A DNA stretch of 64,000 nucleotides from contig JAMXBD010001101.1 in assembly GCA_024138025.1 (NCBI GenBank), forward strand, positions 124,001 to 188,000, given 5' to 3'. The notes beneath the pieces are model-generated. The model did no database searches and had not been told where the DNA came from. It saw nothing but the letters and a program-made list of their open reading frames with translations. Source of the stretch: Combretum micranthum. Its lineage: Eukaryota; Streptophyta; Magnoliopsida; Myrtales; Combretaceae. This document shows positions 36,739-48,029 of the stretch, one piece after another. Each line of letters starts with the position of its first letter. Within the stretch, counting starts at the first letter, position 1. The translations under genes and the position numbers were made by a program.

Positions 36739-37121
36739 CATGAATTTATTTGCTTAGACCAAGGCAGGCTACAGCTCAGGTACCGGAGCTAGGAGTTTCC
36801 TTAGAAGTTTATTTCGATTTTGTTTAAACTTCCATTGGAAACTAAAGGACTCTGGATGACTGTATTGGACTTAATATTATTTTGCGAGGGAATGCCCCTT
36901 AGACTTTGTAATTATATATGTGTTTTGGTTTATTATCTATGGCTAATGAATGCCACATTAAACTTCTTAACTCCATTGATTTGAGTATTCTATTGTCGTA
37001 AAGGGACACTTTACATCTATATAATACTCCCGAAGGGCTCGGATAGAATTTCGAGAGTCTTATATAGTATGTGGCGGACTGTTACGTTTAGGATACCCCT
37101 ATGGGGGGTGACAGTTTAAGT

Positions 37122-37133
37122 TGGTATTAGAGC
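37122..37133 (+). other. Primer-binding site of Tekay copy 2
   Basis: TGGTATTAGAGC, one C-to-T change from the initiator-Met site, 8 bp after the 5' LTR. Confidence 0.9.
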
Positions 37134-37937
37134 ATTAGGTTATAAAACAAGACAATAGAATTAAAAGAAACCAAGCTTAGAAGTTTAAGTAATAGGTTCA
37201 AATGGAGTTGAAAATATCTTTCCTTGTTAAGTCTAATTAGGAGTCTTATCTTGTTGCAGGTCTCCTTGGGTGAGACCAAGGAACAGGCTAGAAATTTCAC
37301 CAAGAGAACTGATGAGACCATGGTGGAATACAGATTGTGTAAACCCCGGTTTTTCAAGTAGCTAAGATAACCCTAGAACCGGAAACCAAAACCCTAAATC
37401 GGAATAGCTCAAGTCTGGAGTGAGAACTAGGAACCCTAATTCCGGCTTTTCCTCGGTTTCCAATTAATAAACTTTTCTAAAGAAAATTTAACTTTGATTA
37501 TAGTTCTTGATTATATTTCAAACTAAGAAAATATCTGATTTTAAGAAAATTTCAATTCCGGGTCATCCCGAGACCCATTACAGAAAAGCGTGCCCTGGAA
37601 CTAGAATTTCAAAAATATTCTTATGAGTACTCATTTGAACCGAAATAAAATAAGGATTTCAAAAATATATTTTTCATAATTTTCCGGTTTATGAAAAATA
37701 CAGTTATAGCCTTTTTATTCGTATTTCATTACTACCGGAAATTAAATTGTCTTGTCAACTATTCATTACTATTCATAAAGTACTACCTAGTCTACCTATT
37801 AGCCACCCTACAAGTCTAACTCTTACCATCAATCAAATCCTCCATTCTTCCATAACTTTTGTCCCTTCACTTCACTTCAACTATGACAATGATGCAAATC
37901 AATCAAGCTAAATCAAGATGAAACAAAGCAAACATTC

Positions 37938-37938
<1 letters not shown>

Positions 37939-37973
<35 letters not shown>
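37939..37973 (+). repeat. (C)35 homopolymer
   Basis: Thirty-five consecutive C bases in the pyrimidine strip of S1 upstream of the TATA box. The sister LTR has only about seven at the same site (near 34285). Confidence 0.95.
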
Positions 37974-38060
37974 TTTCCAAAACCGGCGCCAATTGCCCCC
38001 CATCCATGCTCCATTTGATTTTTTATTTCTTTTCTTATTCATTTAACCTAATTCAACTCC

Positions 38061-38068
38061 TATATAAA
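38061..38068 (+). promoter_or_regulatory. TATA box of solo LTR S1
   Basis: TATATAAA followed by a CT-rich patch, at the family's usual place. Inferred. Confidence 0.5.
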
Positions 38069-40056
38069 CTACCTTTATCTCTCTCTCCTCATTCTTCACT
38101 TTCCAAATTTTACAAAGTGTAAAAAGCTCTCTCTCCTCTCTTTTTCCCCTTGTGGCCGAAACTTTGGAGCCCCCACACACATCACACAACTTCTATTTTT
38201 TCTTCTATCTTCCATCCACTTCAAGTAAGTAAAGATCCACTACTTCCAACTCATGAAACTTTGTTATGGCTAAGTGATTTTTGGATATCTCAACTCCATG
38301 TTCCCATGATCTTTAGTAGGAACAATGAGATATCAAAACAAAATCCCGAACCATTACAAAGTAGATCTATCTTTTAAAGAGTTTCATACCAAAAGCTTTA
38401 CTTTTATCCATCAAAAAGTCTTTTAAACAAAGGATCTTTTATAAAAATATGGTTTTTATGTTTTTAAAACTCATTTAAGCTTTTGATAAAGTAGATCCAT
38501 CATCTTGTTACTCATGATCATGTAGGCATTTATAGTTTCATTATTATTTTGTTCTATGTGCATAAATAGTCTTTAACACTTTTGTCTTTAGTAAATGACT
38601 TTCTAGTATATAGATCTATAATAGATGGGTCCATGAAGTCAAAAAGAAAAGTACTTTACAAGAAAAAGACTTTTGAAAATTCGGATGACTTTGAAAACCA
38701 AGGTCAAAAACACTTTTAACAACTTCTAAACATATTTTAAGAGAAATGAAGCCTATGGGTAATAGATAATGTTTAGTAGTATTTTTCATGAGTCTAAAGG
38801 AGTTTTTACTAAAGAAAATGTTGGAAACAAGAAATGAAGTCCATAGGAGTTTTGAGTTAAAAGTTATGAAAACCAAATTCGTAATAATGGATGTAGGGTT
38901 AGAAAACACTATTTTTCCAACTTCAAAAATGATATTTTCTTAAATAAATGAAGTCCTTAGGATATAGGTATAATAGATACTTAAAGTTTCAAGTATAAAA
39001 TATATTTTTCCTAAAGGAATCAACTTGAAAATGAACTTTTGTAAATTCGGATTTTTGGAAACCCCATAGTAAAAGACCCACTTAAAAGTTTATAAATGTG
39101 AATTTTATTAAAGAAATAAAGGCCTTAGGATATAACTAATATAAGGGTCAAAATTTCTTTAAATAAAGTAGAGTTTTTCTAAAGGAAATCCATGTAAAAT
39201 GTAGATGTGGTCAAATGTAGTAAACTCACTTACTAAATATTGAGAGGAAATGGTTTCTAAGGAAAGTTTTTCTAAAAATCGTTAAATCTAAAAGTTATAA
39301 GAACATAGACTCCTTAAGGTTCACATCATGACATTCATGATAGGGAAAATCATTACCATTGCATTTAGCATCATATTACACTTAGGAATCTCAAATGCAT
39401 TCATGAAAACCGCATTTTTGGAATCAAGAACCCGCTGTACAGATCTGATCCCTCAATTCCGAGGCTTAGATATTTTCAAAACTTGATTTAAACTTCATAT
39501 TTGAAAGCTCTTCCGAAGTAGATAGGAATCGGTATATAATTTGCGAAATTCCGACTTAAAACGACCAAGTTATGGCCATTTTAAAACGGAACTTCGGAAA
39601 TGACGCGAATTCCGATTTCACTAAGTTTCCTTAGAGTTTTAGTGTCCTAAGTTGATAGAATACTTATTAGGGTAATTTCTTATATGAATAGGTGAACCCG
39701 TGGACGGTGACGAGTTACCTCCGGACTATTACTACTAGAAGACCGGAGTACCGATGGCGGAGTGAGTTTTTCTTCCCAATTCATTTATTGTATGTGCTTG
39801 TAAAGTAGTGCACTAGAATGTAGGTCAATTGAATGGAATATGAATGATGGGGATTATGGGAAATTATATGATTGTTGATGATGTGAGAAACAAATTAAGA
39901 ATATCGAAACCGGGTGATAAACTTTGATTGTATAGTTAGCTATGATGGATTGTCTGATAAATTGATTGATCGCCTAAGTAAATTGGCTTAATCAACTACT
40001 TGAGTAAATGATAAATTGACATGTGCATATCACAAGGGGATGGAGCATGAGCATTT

Positions 40057-40200
40057 GTAGGTTAGTCGTGAACCATAAACGACATCGAATAATCGTAGGT
40101 TAGTCGTGAACCATAAACGACATCGAATAATCGTAGGTTAGTCGTGAACCATAAACGACATCGAATAATCGTAGGTTAGCCGTGATCCATAAACGGGATA
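40057..40200 (+). repeat. 38 bp minisatellite in S1
   Basis: Three identical units beginning GTAGGTTAGTCGTGAACC at 40057, 40095 and 40133, then a partial diverged unit at 40171. It sits in the intron-like segment; a worn version is at the same place in the copy 2 LTRs. Confidence 0.95.
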
Positions 40201-41864
40201 TTGTTAGTACCGCAGGATTCGTTAATCTGCTAACCCGGGATGGAGGGCGCAATTCCATCCACATATGATTTCCGGTTGGTCATATGTATGTTGAACTCAT
40301 GTGTTTGATGCATACACTTGCTTGATTAATAACTTGGTTGAATTGTTGTGATAAATGTTTTTGTGGGAGATTACACTCACTAAGCTAGTTAGCTTACGTC
40401 CCTACAGTCCATTCCTTTTGCAGCTTACACATTTATGGCTTAGGCGAAGAGACCCGGCTGAACAGGTACCGAAGCTAGGAGTTTTCCCTAGAAGTTGTAA
40501 TTTTTGTATTAGACTTCCATAGAAAACTTCTAAGACTTGGATGACTGTAATGGACCGTTAAATATTCTTTTGCGGGGGAATGCCCCTTAGAATTTTGTAA
40601 TATTTATTTATGTTCATGAATTATATCCTATTGCCCATGCATGCCAAATTAAGCTTTTATCTCCATTCGGAATTGTACTCTATTGTGTAAAGGTACGCCT
40701 TACATCTATGTGAGATTCTCGAAAGACTAAGGTGGTAATTCGGGAATCTTATATGGCATGTGGCGGACTGTTACGTTTAGGGTACCCCATGGGGCGTGAC
40801 AGATTGAGATTAAGAGAGCTGTGTGAGGATTTTGCTCTAGTCAGGCACCTCCGGACTATAAGGGAGATGTTCAGATTGTGGAAAGAAGGGTTAAGATACA
40901 CTAGATGGGCTGTGGTCGACCAACTGAGATACGATCCTGGGAAGAAGGAATTAGACCAAATTGGAGACAATCTATACCTTAGAAAGAATCATGGTAGAAT
41001 ATGGGCATGAACCCATGACTAAGGAAGCTACTTTTATCTTGAAGAATGGGGGAAACTGGACCCCTCCAGACTTTAGGGTATGGATCCCTATAGGACCTCT
41101 ATATGTGTATGCCCATGATGAGTTGTATGACCACCATGATTGGAACATAGTGGATGCCTGGAACCATATTACATGGCATGCAATTTACTTAGACATTCTT
41201 CCACCACATGTAATCACTCCACCACCAGCCAGTGACATAGGTATGCAATTGAATTATGCACCTATGATTGGAGAGAATAATGAAGTTGATGAAGAAGTGG
41301 AGGAAGAAGAAGAAGAGGACCCCGAGGAGGATCCTAATTGGGAGGAAAATGTAGTACCCAGGACTCCTACCCCCCATTGAGCCGGAAGTGGAAGTGAATC
41401 CGGAACCTAATCAAATTGTGTGGGATTTTAATCGAGTATTAGAGATACTAGATAGTGGAAGGGTAGAGCTTGAATTAGATCCCATGTTATGGAGGGATGT
41501 TTATATTGAGGGTGAATATCCACCTGTGCTTGATCTGGCAGTACTAGAACCCGTAGCCCTAGAGCCTATGGAAGTGGAAAATGTGGGTGGAGAGCCTATG
41601 AGAGAGCCCGAGGTAGTGGAGAACCAAGTGAGTGAACCTGAAGCAAGAGGTGAGGAGGAAGAAGTGAGCCCGAAGGAAGGGCAAGGAACAGAAGAAGAGG
41701 AGGAAAGTGAAGAACAAGATCAAGAGCCTTTGGTCCGACCCGCTAGGAGGTGGAGGATGAATGTAAGGGAATACCTTAGTCTGTTTGTCCAACAGGACGA
41801 TGGTGGTTCTTCTAGTAGGAGACAACCTTCTAGTTCGACCTCCGATAATACTAGTGACGAGTGA

Positions 41865-42589
41865 AGGCTGAGATGATAGCTAACCCATGAAGTCCAAGTG
41901 AAGTCCTTGTTTTCCTTATTTTGTAGTAGGCAATGCGGAATGCCAATTTGCCTTAGGATTTCTGGATAGTTAGTATTTTGTTCTTTCTTTTTCCCTGTAT
42001 TTTGTTGTGTTTCCAAGAATAAGGAAAAATGTTTAGAATTGGAACTAGAGTATAGCTAGCCAAATTTTGTGGACAGAAATCTTCGACGTAATATTTTGAA
42101 TGGCTCGCTAAAGCAATGAAGGATCATGTTTATTTCAAAAGAAGGAAGTTATGGAAATCAAGCATGCTAGGCATTAGACATAAAGAGCATTAACCACATA
42201 TAAACTGCATGAGCATTCATTCATTCATGTTATTATTTTGAGATTGCAACTTATTTCCCTATGTATGAATTCTTTTGTTTCTTCTTATTATTATATGAAG
42301 CTTATGAAATTCAATTCCTTTTGAATTTTGATTTCCGAATTCTCGCAAAGCTGTGAACCTTGTTTGATAAATTAATTCCCCTGGAAATTGAAAACGTTCT
42401 AAAAATGCTAAAATTTATTAAATAATGTGTAAATAGACGAAACCGATGGATTCGGAATCGGGAGCAAGAATCTCTCTCGAACAAAGCCGACCGTATCCTA
42501 ACCAAACCCGCAAGGAGTGGCACCTCAGAATAAGTAAGGTGATGTGTTGAATGCGATTGGACAATTAGCCAATCTCTTGAATACATTCA
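41865..42589 (+). other. Spacer between extra ORF and gag, Tekay copy 2
   Basis: About 725 bp with no open frame of note. It begins with TTTTGTTGTG-type, 3'-UTR-like sequence as in copy 1, then mixed AT-rich DNA. It may hold the gag leader. Confidence 0.5.
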
Positions 42590-43784
42590 TCTAGAACCAA
42601 AACCCAGTTCAAAACCCGTACTAAGGACAAAGTGTCCGGGATTCCGCTCCACACCCACCACCAAAGTGACTGCTGAAGCACCTGCTCTACAGGAGGAGCA
42701 TTCCTACAATGTGCCCCTACCACCACCTCCACCATACAAAAGGCCTCACTAAAGCTCTTTACCGGACTTCATTAAGAGTAACCCATATTTTGATGGAGCG
42801 TTTGGTAAACCTGATAAAGCCGATGATTGGTTAGCTCAAATTGAGCGATCTTTTGCTGCATATGAGATTCCACCTTATTTACAATTGGAATATGAACTAT
42901 TTGAGATATAATGCGAGGGTCTGGTGGGACTCTAAGAGAAGAAGCTTGCGTTCCCCGGTTACATGGGAATCTTTTCGTCGGGAATTCTTGGATAATTACT
43001 TTCCCTCCAGCTTGAGAGTAAAGTATAGTGCCGACTTCCTCCATGTTAAACAAAAAGGGAGAACTATGGAACAGTACGAGACTGAGTTTGTCCACTTGCT
43101 GCAATATGCACCTGAGTCTTTCAGAGATAGTGAGGAATTGAAGAAACAAGTATTTTTGGGAGGCCTAGATGAGGAGTTGCGGATTAAGTTGGAAGAGTTT
43201 GGAGTAAGGACCTACCCTCAGATGGTGGAAAAGGCCCGAGTGATTGAAGGGGCCAGGAAAAGGAAATACCAGGAACCTGACAAAAGAGTATTTGGGAAAA
43301 GGCCGTTTGACACCTCAGGTTCAGGATTCAAAGGAAAGAGGTACAGACCGTACCAGGGATTTAAGGATGATGCTAATGGGAAGCCGACCCAGTTTAAGGG
43401 CAATGTCACTTGTTGAAATGCAAGGGGACTCATGCCCCTAGGCAATGCCCACTGTTGAGGAACAAATATTATTACTGTGGCGATGATAGCCATATGGTTT
43501 ACACTTGCCCGAAGAAGTTGGCCGTGACTTGCTTTATTTGCAAGGAGAAGGGGCACTTGGCCTCTGAATGTTCCCAACGGAAAAGTGTGGCCGCTCGACC
43601 CTTTGGGACTTCGAGCAATACTAACCCTATGAGGTCGGGTAGTAAAAGTGGGAGCCATGTACCTTCGGCAATGCTTGGGATGTGGCTGTATAACTTCGAA
43701 GGCCAGTGGATGGTAGAGGAAGATGAGGATGAGGAAGTGGATTGGCAGCCATGGATCAAAGTGAGGACACAGATGGCGGGCTAG
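42590..43784 (+). pseudogene. Gag of Tekay copy 2
   Basis: Capsid and nucleocapsid protein that would form the particle. A Pro-rich N-terminus (about 42640-42750) ends in a stop; then DFIKSNPYFDGAFGK and ADDWLAQIERSFAAYEIPP. A frame change near 42900 leads to ARVWWDSKRRSL, FRREFLDNYFPSSLR, and the capsid block RTMEQYETEFVHLLQYAPE near 43060-43115. After a stop at 43416 the nucleocapsid follows in another frame with two CCHC knuckles: the first lacks its first cysteine (YYYCGDDSHMVYTC), the second is intact (CFICKEKGHLASEC). An acidic tail ends at 43784. Clade usage and gene order fit Tekay. Confidence 0.88.
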
Positions 43785-43924
43785 TGACAGGTTAGTAACA
43801 GAAACCCTCTTAAGTTAAAAGTTGATTTATTTATTTCAATTGTTGCCTGAATTAAATTATACATGTTCATGGGAAAGCTGGAAGTTAAGAACCCCATGTA
43901 AGTAGCTTTGAGAGTGCTTTAGGG
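43785..43924 (+). other. Non-coding gap between gag and pol, Tekay copy 2
   Basis: About 140 bp, AT-rich with stops, where related elements usually run on in one frame. It may be a worn linker or a small insertion. Confidence 0.4.
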
Positions 43925-46900
43925 TTGATAAGTGATGGGTATTTGTTGACCTTAGGACACATACGGGTGAATAACATGGAGGCTTATGTTTTATTTGACA
44001 TGGGAGCGACGCATTCGTTCATCACCACTAGTTTGACTAATCAACTTGGATTACCTATAGCTACAACTACTGTTAGTTTGAGGATTAAGACACCTCCTGG
44101 AAGCGTTGTGTCAACCCGAGAATTGATAAAGGACTGTCCATTGGAAATTCACCAACACCAATCCAAAAGTGATTTAATAATATTGGAGATGAGTAAATAC
44201 GAAGTTATCCTCGGGATGAGTTGGCTAAGTAAGGTAAAAGCAGTAGTGGATTGCCAAAAGAGGACAGTGTGTTTCTATGATCAATCGAGAGGAAAAGTGG
44301 AATTTGTGGGAGAGACCCTAGTCCCAAGAAGGCTTAGGTTAAACTCTTTTGAATTGATGATGGAAGATGAAGAGATAATACCTATTGAAGGTGTCTTGGA
44401 CGAAGAGGAAACTCGGGAAGAAAGGGATATACCGGTGGTAAATGAATATTTGGATGTGTTTCCAGAAATTTTGCCTGGATTACCACCAAAAAGAGAAATT
44501 GATTTTGAAATTGTTTTAGCTCCAAACACCGAACCGATATCCAAAGCACCATACCGGATGGCACCGGCTGAGTTAAAGGAGTTAAAGACACAATTAGAAC
44601 TTTTGGATCAGAAATTCATAAGACCAAGTGTGTCGCCATGGGGCACCTGTCTTGTTTGTAAAGAAGAAGATGGATCAATGAGATTGTGTATCGATTATCG
44701 TGAGTTAAATAAGGTAACTATCAAGAATCGATATCCTCTGCCAAGAATCGACATTTGTTTGATCAACTGCAAGGGGCTTGTGTGTTTTCATGCATTGATC
44801 TGCGTTCGGATACCATCAGTTAAGAATAAAGCCTGAGGATGTACCAAAGACGGCTTTTCGTACTCGTTATGGACACTACGAGTTTTTGGTGATGTCGTTT
44901 GGGCTGACTAATGCACCAGCTGCATTTATGGACCTTATGAACAGGTTTACAAGCCACTTTTGGATAAGTGTGTGATAGTCTTCATAGACGATATCCTAAT
45001 ATATTCGAAGACCAAGGAACAACACGAAACATCTTCGTTTGGCGTTGCAAACCTTAAGGGAAAACAAGTTGTACGCCAAATTGTCCAAATGTGATTTTTG
45101 GTTGGACAGAATATCTTTTCTTGGACATGTGGTAACTGGTGAAGGATATCAGTTGACCCCGAAAAGATTAAGGCTGTAGTGGAATGGAAACAGCCACAAA
45201 CGGTTACTGAAGTAAGAAGTTTCTTGGATTGGCTGGCTACTATCGCAAGTTTGTGAAGGATTTCTCGAAGATAGCCAAGCCGACTCAATTGACCCAAAAG
45301 AATGAGAAATTTGTTTGGACAGATAAGAGGGAACAGAGTTTCCAGGAATTGAAACGACGACTGGTATCGGCACCGATTTTGGTTCTACCGGACCGGAAAA
45401 GTCCTATACGGTGCATAGTGACGCCTCAAGGAATGGCCTTGGATGCGTATTAATGCAGGAAGGGAAAGTTATTGCATATGCTTCTCGACAGTTGAGACCC
45501 CGAGCAGAACTACCCTACACATGATCTGGAATTGGCCGCAGTTGTCTTCGCCTTGAAACTACGGAGACACTATTTATATGGACAGAGGTGTGAGATATAC
45601 ACGGATCATAAGAACCTTAAGTATCTGTTCACACAAAAGGAGCTAAATATGAGACAAAGGAGATGGTTAGAACTAATTACTGTCCAGGGAAAGTTAATGC
45701 AGTCGCAGATGCCCTAAGTCGGAAAAATTATGGGGAAGTAGCCGCCTTAATCACAAGTCAAAGGGATCTGATTAGAGATTTTAAGAAATTAAAGATTGAG
45801 TTCATAGACCAAAGTGCTGAGCTTGAGATAGCCAATCTGGCATTGGAGCCAACCCTAATAGAAAGAATCAAAGAAGCCCAAAGGTATGACGAAGTGATAC
45901 AAAAGATTAAAAGGGAAACCCAAGTAGGAAAGTACCTTGACTTTGCAATAGACGATGAGGATGTAATCAGAATGAAAAGAAGGTTGTGTGTATCGGAAGA
46001 CGAAGAGTTGAGAAAGGAAATAATGAGTGAAGCTCATAACTCCGGTTATACCATACATCCGGGAGGTACCAAGATGTACCAAGATTTGAAAAGCCGCTAT
46101 TGGTGGAACAGCATGAAGAGAGATGTGGCAGATTATGTAATGAAATGTTCGGTTTGCCAAGCGGTGAAAGTAGAGCACCAAAGGCCATGTGGATTGTTAA
46201 AGCCTTTACCCATTCCCGAGTGGAAGTGGGATCAAATATCTATGGATTCCGTGTGTGGTTTTCCCAAGACTCCTTCTGGTTGTGATGCTGTATGGGTAAT
46301 ATGGATTGGTTAACCAAGTCGGCGCACTTCTTACCCATAAACATGACTTATTCAATGGAAAAGTCAGCTAAGATCTACATCTGGAAATCATACGTTACAT
46401 GGCATACCTGTAGGGATTATTTCGGATAGAGACCCAAGATTTGTGTGTAAGTTTTGGACGAGTCTACAAAAGAGTTTGGGCACCAAGTTGCATTTTAGTA
46501 CGGCATATCATCCTCAGACCGATGGACAGTCTGAGCGGACGATCCAAACCCTGGAAGACATGTTGAGAGCGTGTGCCTTGGAATTCAAAAGGAGTTGAGA
46601 TAGTCATGTGCATCTAATCGAGTTTGCTTACAATAACAGCTACCACTCAACTATTCAGATGCCACCTTATGAAGCTCTGTACGGACGACGCTATAGATCC
46701 CCTCTGTTTTGGGATGAAGTGGAAAAGATAGCTATTGGGCCAGAGTTGGTACAAGAAGCAGCCGATAAAGTGAGGGTAATCCAGCTGAAAATGAAAGAGG
46801 CTCAGGATAGGCAAAAGAGCTGGGCAGACCTGAAAAGAAGAGAACTCGAATTCAAGGTAGGTGACCATGTGTACCTAAAGATAAGTCCGATTAAAAGTAT

Positions 46901-47300
46901 TAAAAGGATGCGTACACAAGGAAAACTAAGCCTGAGATATATTAGACCTTTCAAAATTTTGGAAAGAGTCGGAGATCTGGCGTATTGGCTAGCTTTACCA
47001 CCAAATCTATCCGAGATTCACAACATGTTCCATGTGTCAGTATTGAGAAAGTATGTGCCCGACCTAGAAAGGATTTTGGAATTGGAACCGATTCAGCTGA
47101 AGGAAAACCTGACATATGAAGAACATTCCGTAAAGATATTAGATAAGAAAACTCAAAGGCTACGGAGCAAAGACATTCACTATGTTAAAGTGTTGTGGAG
47201 AAATCATGCCTTTGAAGAAGCAACTTGGGAAGCTGAGGAGGAGATCCGAAGAACATACCCCAAGTTATTTGAAGGACAAGGTACGTCAGTTCAGTTTTGA
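43925..47300 (+). pseudogene. Pol of Tekay copy 2: protease, RT, RNase H, integrase, chromodomain
   Basis: Domains in order. Protease: active site [11 protein letters not shown] near 43990, where the usual serine is [23 protein letters not shown] and [20 protein letters not shown] near 44630-44750, [10 protein letters not shown], then catalytic FIDDILIYS near 44980-45007. RNase [38 protein letters not shown] and [11 protein letters not shown] near 45230-45725. Integrase: HHCC finger (HNSGYTIHPG, CSVCQAVK), WDQISMDSVCGFPK, a damaged stretch 46300-46600 with deletions, then EFAYNNSYHSTIQMPPYEAL. GPY/F-like RYIRPFKIL and HNMFHVSVLRKYVPD precede a chromodomain-type end (VKVLWRNHAFEEATWE). At least five frame breaks. 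The chromodomain end is what points to the Tekay/Del clade. Confidence 0.92.
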
Positions 47301-47317
47301 GGACAAAACTCTATTTA

Positions 47318-47329
47318 AGGTGGGGAGGT
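47318..47329 (+). other. Polypurine tract of Tekay copy 2
   Basis: AAGGTGGGGAGG followed by T and the 3' LTR start, the plus-strand priming site. Confidence 0.9.
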
Positions 47330-48021
47330 TGTAAACCCTGGTATTCTTAGTAGTTGAGTAAACCCCGAGAGTTGAAAAGCGAAACCCTAATCCAGTCCAG
47401 TTCAAGTCTAGTGAGAGAAGCTTAGAAACTCTAAATCGGCTTTCCTTCGGTTTCATAATAAAAGAAGTTTTATAAAGTAAATGAATATGAATTATTGTTT
47501 TAAAGTATATTTTAAACCTTAGAAAGTTTTAAATTCGAGAACTTTTCAATTCCGGGCCTTCCCAAGCTCAATTACGGAAAAACATGCCTCGGGATCAGAA
47601 ACTCAGAAAAATATTCCGAAATATGCGTTAGAACCAAAATTTTATAAAGGATTTCAAAAATATAAATTTTATAATTTTTCGGGCTATAAAAATTACAGTT
47701 ATAGCCTTTTCCCGTATTTTCTTTACAACCGGTAAAGTAGATGTCTTGTCTACTATTCACAAGTACAACCTACACTACACACTACCCATACCCTATTCTT
47801 ATATCCTTAAAACTACTCATTACAATTTTTTTTCCAAGAAATTTTGTTTCCTAATTAATTATTACATTTGTTATATTTTATTACATAAATTACAAATTTT
47901 ATCAAAATTTCAATTCTCTCTCCCCCTCCCCCACACAAGGCTGGCGCACCCCCTCCCAATTTCCCTCTATTTTTGTTTTATTTTTGCTTCTTTTATTCAA
48001 TTAAAACCCCAATCCACTTAT

Positions 48022-48029
48022 TATATAAG
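48022..48029 (+). promoter_or_regulatory. TATA box of Tekay copy 2 3' LTR
   Basis: TATATAAG plus a CT patch, same as the 5' LTR. In a 3' LTR it could drive readout transcription. Confidence 0.5.

Larger units (their letters stand above)
33700..37113 (+). repeat. 5' LTR of Tekay copy 2, subfamily II
   Basis: 3414 bp, TATAAACCCC start (TG worn to TA) and GTGACA end. It has a TATA box, degenerate long repeats (about 34950-35480), the conserved inverted repeat (35881-35909), an intron-like pair (donor 36084, acceptor 36738) and a ~38 bp minisatellite at about 36400-36500. It closely matches the 3' LTR from 47330. Confidence 0.93.
37338..40801 (+). mobile_element. Solo LTR, subfamily II (S1), in the extra ORF of copy 2
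   Basis: 3464 bp, TGTAAACCCC to GGGGCGTGACA, flanked by the perfect 5 bp duplication GATTG (37333-37337, 40802-40806). It holds a 35 bp C run (37939-37973), TATA at 38061, degenerate long repeats (38640-39190), the conserved inverted repeat (39556-39584), an intron-like pair (donor 39762, acceptor 40423) and three perfect 38 bp minisatellite units from 40057. Same orientation as its host. Confidence 0.95.
37260..41864 (+). pseudogene. Extra acidic ORF upstream of gag, Tekay copy 2 (split by a solo LTR)
   Basis: Function unknown. Coding parts are 37260-37337 and 40807-41864, about 380 codons. The first codons follow an acceptor-like CTTGTTGCAG at 37259. In order: a helical N-terminal stretch (ETMVEYRLRLRELCEDFAL, faintly like the middle of Ty3 capsid); the conserved KEATFILKNGGNW and YVYAHDELYDHHDWN block near 41025-41140; an acidic tract (about 41280-41345); further Glu-rich sequence; a basic patch RPARRWRMNVREYL near 41735-41775; and a Ser-rich end with a stop at 41864. 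There are two frame breaks: near 40980, and at a C6 run near 41370. The solo LTR insertion is flanked by GATTG duplications. Copy 1 has the same conserved blocks. Confidence 0.7.

Noticed and set aside
40057..40200. CRISPR-like array
   Set aside because: Units are directly adjacent with no unique spacers and lie in a plant LTR.
42841..43416. An independent 191-codon gene
   Set aside because: It is the middle of the Tekay gag in one of its broken frames (WWDSKRRSL and the capsid block).
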